From Bacillota bacterium (GTDB lineage Bacteria; Bacillota_A; Clostridia; DSM-8532), in the NCBI GenBank assembly GCA_023424865.1, contig JAFADM010000161.1, positions 1-8,148 of the forward strand: a stretch of DNA of 8,148 nt, written 5' to 3'. Positions within the stretch are counted from its first letter, which is position 1; each line of letters begins with the position of its first letter. Position numbers and translations under genes: made by a program. Below the pieces are notes generated by a model. The model did no database searches. It saw nothing but the letters and a program-made list of their open reading frames with translations, and was not told where the DNA came from. This document shows positions 6,218 through 8,148 of the stretch, one piece after another.

Positions 6218-6715
6218 ATGAAACAATTTTTATTGGGGTGTGCCGCATTTCTGCTGGCCCTAATCTTTTACTCCTTTCAACATGATCTTAATTTGAACCA
6301 GCAATACCTGAAGGATTTGAAGGAAGTCTGCGTCGAGGCTTCGGCGGCAGCGGCACTGTTTGTTGAAAGAAGCGAATATGGACAGGGCAGGGTTGTTTTT
6401 AACAGGGAAGAGGGAGAAAAAGCCATTCGAGCCGTTATAAAAGTTATGCTGGATTTGGACGATTCCCTCTATCCCCTTTATGGAAGTTACTGGCAGGAGC
6501 AAATTGCCTACAGGATCTATTTTCTTGATGACAGCAATACGGTATATCCTTTGGTTTTTGTAGATCCGGAAACAGGCTACAGCGAGGTGATACGTAAGCC
6601 TACGGTGGTGGTTACCGTATCGGCCGGAAAAGCCTGGTACTCCCTCGATTTTCTAAAGAACCAGGGGGGAATCAACAGGCGAAGTGCCTCACATGCCTGG
6701 GAGGCATACAATTAA
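6218..6715 (+). CDS. Second TadE-like or pseudopilin-like exported protein, function unknown
   Basis: This 165-residue protein begins 'MKQFLLGCAAFLLALIFYSF', a short basic start and a hydrophobic helix at about 4-20, and then has a helical stretch (about 25-50, 'DLKEVCVEASAAAALFVERS'). The following part (about 58-145) mixes helix and beta strands and includes 'VFNREEGEKAIRAVIKVML' (60-78) and 'KPTVVVTVSAGKAWYSL' (127-143). No catalytic motif is visible. The layout matches the preceding TadE-like protein, though the sequences are not clearly alike, so it is best read as another minor pilin or anchored assembly factor. Cys8 sits after 'LLG', but the hydrophobic segment lies mostly after it, so it is not a good lipoprotein signal. 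GGAGG at 6203-6207 lies ten bases before the ATG, which also overlaps a TGA (ATGA) that ends the open frame trailing the previous gene. It is the last clear gene of the pilus cluster. Confidence 0.62.
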   Translation: MKQFLLGCAAFLLALIFYSFQHDLNLNQQYLKDLKEVCVEASAAAALFVERSEYGQGRVVFNREEGEKAIRAVIKVMLDLDDSLYPLYGSYWQEQIAYRIYFLDDSNTVYPLVFVDPETGYSEVIRKPTVVVTVSAGKAWYSLDFLKNQGGINRRSASHAWEAYN

Positions 6716-6790
6716 ATGACCGGAACCCGTATTTCTCTGGTTATTTTCACCTGTGTGTTTGTCTTGCTTTTTCGCACCTTTGCTTTATAA
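6716..6790 (+). CDS. Possible 24-residue membrane peptide
   Basis: An ATG directly follows the TAA of the preceding gene (TAAATG), with GGGAGG at 6699-6704, 11 bases upstream. The 24-codon frame encodes a peptide beginning '[19 protein letters not shown]' and ending 'RTFAL', that is, a single hydrophobic segment flanked by Arg residues. If translated, it would be coupled to the end of the pilus cluster. Against this, the frame overlaps the -35 and -10 elements of the guaA promoter, and AT-rich promoter DNA readily encodes hydrophobic residues by chance. No known family is recognised. Confidence 0.25.
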   Translation: MTGTRISLVIFTCVFVLLFRTFAL

Positions 6791-6791
6791 T
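6764..6791 (+). promoter_or_regulatory. Sigma-A-type promoter of guaA
   Basis: TTGCTT (6764-6769) and TATAAT (6786-6791) are separated by 16 bases, a good housekeeping-type promoter. Transcription should start near 6797-6800, about 30 bases before the TTG start of guaA. That leaves no room for a purine riboswitch in the leader. No clear terminator separates the pilus genes from this promoter, so some read-through into guaA is possible. Confidence 0.7.
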
Positions 6792-6808
6792 TTATGTATA
6801 CTTCATAA
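6792..6808 (+). promoter_or_regulatory. Small inverted repeat at the guaA transcription start
   Basis: TTATG (6792-6796) and CATAA (6804-6808) are reverse complements separated by seven bases and lie just downstream of the -10 element, at the expected transcription start. The position would suit an operator, but the arms are only five bases and AT-rich, so chance is likely. It does not resemble the PurR box. Confidence 0.15.
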
Positions 6809-6827
6809 GAGGAAAGGTGGAATAGCT

Positions 6828-8148
6828 TTGAGTCATGAGTTGATCCTCGTGCTGGATTTCGGGGGACAATATAATCAACTGATAGCTCGTCGGGTAAGGG
6901 AAGAGAACGTTTATTGCGAGGTACTTCCGTTTCATGCACCCATAGAGAAAATAAAAGCATTGAATCCCAAAGGCATTATATTTACTGGAGGTCCGGCATC
7001 GGTTCTGGACAAGGATGCGCCTAAGTGCAGCGAAGAGGTTTTCAAGCTGGGCATACCTGTTCTGGGCATATGCTATGGCATGCAGCTGATGAGCGTAATG
7101 CTGGGTGGCAGTGTAACCCGTGCTCATAACAGAGAATACGGAAAGATAGGCATAACTGTTCAGGAAAACGAGGTGCTTTTTAAAGGTGTAGAGCATGAAA
7201 CTACTTGCTGGATGAGCCACACTTATCATGTGGACAAGCCCCCGGAGGGATTCAGGGTTATCGCGGGATCATCAAATTGCCCGGTAGCCGCCATGATGGA
7301 TGAGAAGCGTTCCTTCTTTGCCGTTCAGTTCCATCCCGAGGTAATGCACACCCCCAGAGGAAAAACCATTCTTCACAATTTTCTATATGAAGTATGCGGA
7401 CTTTCCGGTGACTGGAAAATGAGCTCTTTTGTTGAAGAGTCAATTGAAAGCATTCGTCATAAGGTTGGTGACAAGAAGGTGCTTTGCGCCTTATCGGGAG
7501 GCGTTGACTCATCCGTGGCTGCTGCCCTTATTCACCGTGCCGTAGGTGACCAGCTCACATGTATTTTTGTTGATCACGGTCTTTTGCGCAAGGACGAGGG
7601 TGATCAGGTTGAAACGGTTTTCAAGGAACAATTCAACATGAAAATGATCCGCGTTGATGCGGAGGAACGTTTCTTGGCGAGGCTGAAGGATATCTCCGAG
7701 CCTGAGACAAAGCGTAAAATCATTGGTGAGGAATTTATAAGGGTATTTGAAGAGGAAGCCAAGAAAATTGGCAAGGTGGATTTTCTGGTACAGGGGACCA
7801 TTTACCCCGACGTTATAGAAAGCGGTGCAGGGGATGCAGCCGTAATCAAGAGCCACCACAATGTAGGAGGGCTTCCCGACTATGTGGATTTTGAGGAGAT
7901 CATTGAACCCCTTCGCAACTTATTTAAGGATGAAGTCCGAAGAGCAGGCCTGGAGCTTGGGCTTCCGGAGCATCTGGTCTGGCGTCAGCCGTTCCCCGGT
8001 CCTGGTCTGGCTATTCGCATCATCGGCGATATTACGAAGGAAAAGCTGGATATTTTAAGAGAAACCGACTTTATCTTCCGTGATGAAATTGCCCGTGCCG
8101 GTCTTGACAGGGATATTAATCAGTACTTTACGGTACTAACCAATATGC
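6828..8148 (+). CDS. guaA: GMP synthase (glutamine-hydrolysing), 3' end outside window
   Basis: GuaA converts XMP, ATP and glutamine to GMP in the cytoplasm, the last step of de novo guanine nucleotide synthesis. The first 440 codons are open. The glutamine amidotransferase part opens with '[18 protein letters not shown]' (7-24) and carries the nucleophile Cys82 in 'GICYGMQLM', with His169 and Glu171 in 'FHPEV'. The ATP pyrophosphatase part has the PP-loop 'SGGVDSS' (223-229), then '[12 protein letters not shown]' and '[16 protein letters not shown]'. The window ends in 'QYFTVLTNM', about 70 residues before the usual end of a 510-residue GuaA. The TTG at 6828 is chosen because AAAGGTGG (6813-6820) lies seven bases upstream and the protein then begins right before the first conserved strand. 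The nearest ATG (6835) is out of frame. It has its own promoter and no functional link to the pilus genes. Confidence 0.97.
   Translation, partial: MSHELILVLDFGGQYNQLIARRVREENVYCEVLPFHAPIEKIKALNPKGIIFTGGPASVLDKDAPKCSEEVFKLGIPVLGICYGMQLMSVMLGGSVTRAHNREYGKIGITVQENEVLFKGVEHETTCWMSHTYHVDKPPEGFRVIAGSSNCPVAAMMDEKRSFFAVQFHPEVMHTPRGKTILHNFLYEVCGLSGDWKMSSFVEESIESIRHKVGDKKVLCALSGGVDSSVAAALIHRAVGDQLTCIFVDHGLLRKDEGDQVETVFKEQFNMKMIRVDAEERFLARLKDISEPETKRKIIGEEFIRVFEEEAKKIGKVDFLVQGTIYPDVIESGAGDAAVIKSHHNVGGLPDYVDFEEIIEPLRNLFKDEVRRAGLELGLPEHLVWRQPFPGPGLAIRIIGDITKEKLDILRETDFIFRDEIARAGLDRDINQYFTVLTNM

Noticed and set aside
6171..6221. GTG-started 16-residue ORF overlapping the next gene as ATGA
   Set aside because: It has no ribosome binding site; it is better described as the end of the open frame trailing the TadE-like gene.
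6239..6241. Lipoprotein signal around Cys8 of the protein at 6218-6715
   Set aside because: Only seven residues precede the Cys and the hydrophobic stretch continues past it, so it is more likely a transmembrane helix.
6716..6763. Intrinsic terminator between the pilus cluster and guaA
   Set aside because: The only pairing seen is AACC with GGTT around a loop of about a dozen bases, with no GC-rich stem or solid T run.
6790..6827. Purine riboswitch ahead of guaA
   Set aside because: The predicted leader is only about 30 bases and lacks the conserved riboswitch helices and loops.
6712..7859. Several minus-strand open frames (6712-6960, 6792-7229, 7258-7512, 7509-7859, 7604-7801)
   Set aside because: From 6828 on they lie opposite guaA, whose plus-strand frame is intact and carries every conserved motif; the 6712-6960 frame also covers the guaA promoter. 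They have no ribosome binding sites or recognisable domains.

Overview
The window reads as chromosomal DNA of a Gram-positive, probably clostridial bacterium. The reasons are strong AGGAGG-type ribosome binding sites, ATG/GTG/TTG starts, a moderately AT-rich sequence, a Firmicutes-like GMP synthase, and a Tad-type pilus cluster with no outer-membrane secretin. The genus cannot be fixed from the sequence. No mobile element, CRISPR array, rRNA or tRNA gene was seen, and no gene-free stretch exceeds 300 bases.

Positions 1-6715 hold one dense, co-directional cluster of Tad/Flp type IVc pilus or secretion genes. In order they are: a CpaB/RcpC-like SAF-domain protein (66-776), a TadZ/CpaE-like ParA-fold protein with a degraded P-loop (842-2026), the TadA/CpaF ATPase (2023-3549), and two T2SF-type inner-membrane platform proteins, TadB-like (3539-4492) and TadC-like (4506-5378). 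A 139-base spacer built largely of six 19-base tandem repeats follows. Then come a 48-codon Flp-pilin-like gene (5518-5664) and two small exported or membrane-anchored proteins that look like TadE-type minor pilins (5706-6122 and 6218-6715). ATGA or longer overlaps link tadZ-tadA and tadA-tadB, and no terminator is visible inside the cluster, so it is probably one operon. A possible -10 element lies at 20-25.

The parts fit a minimal machine. TadA would power assembly, TadB and TadC would form the platform, TadZ would localise it, the SAF protein would act at the cell surface, and the three small proteins would be the exported subunits. No prepilin peptidase (TadV/CpaA) is present in the window, and the Flp-like protein lacks the usual leader with Gly at -1. 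Maturation must therefore depend on a peptidase elsewhere, or be unusual, or not occur.

Positions 6716-8148 hold a short junction with a possible 24-codon membrane peptide, a good sigma-A-type promoter (TTGCTT, 16 bases, TATAAT), and guaA (GMP synthase) starting at a TTG at 6828. guaA is intact as far as it goes but is cut by the right end of the window.

The most notable items are the degraded nucleotide-binding loop of TadZ, the 19-base repeats upstream of the pilin-like gene, the atypical small pilin, and an open in-frame continuation past the stop of the first TadE-like gene.
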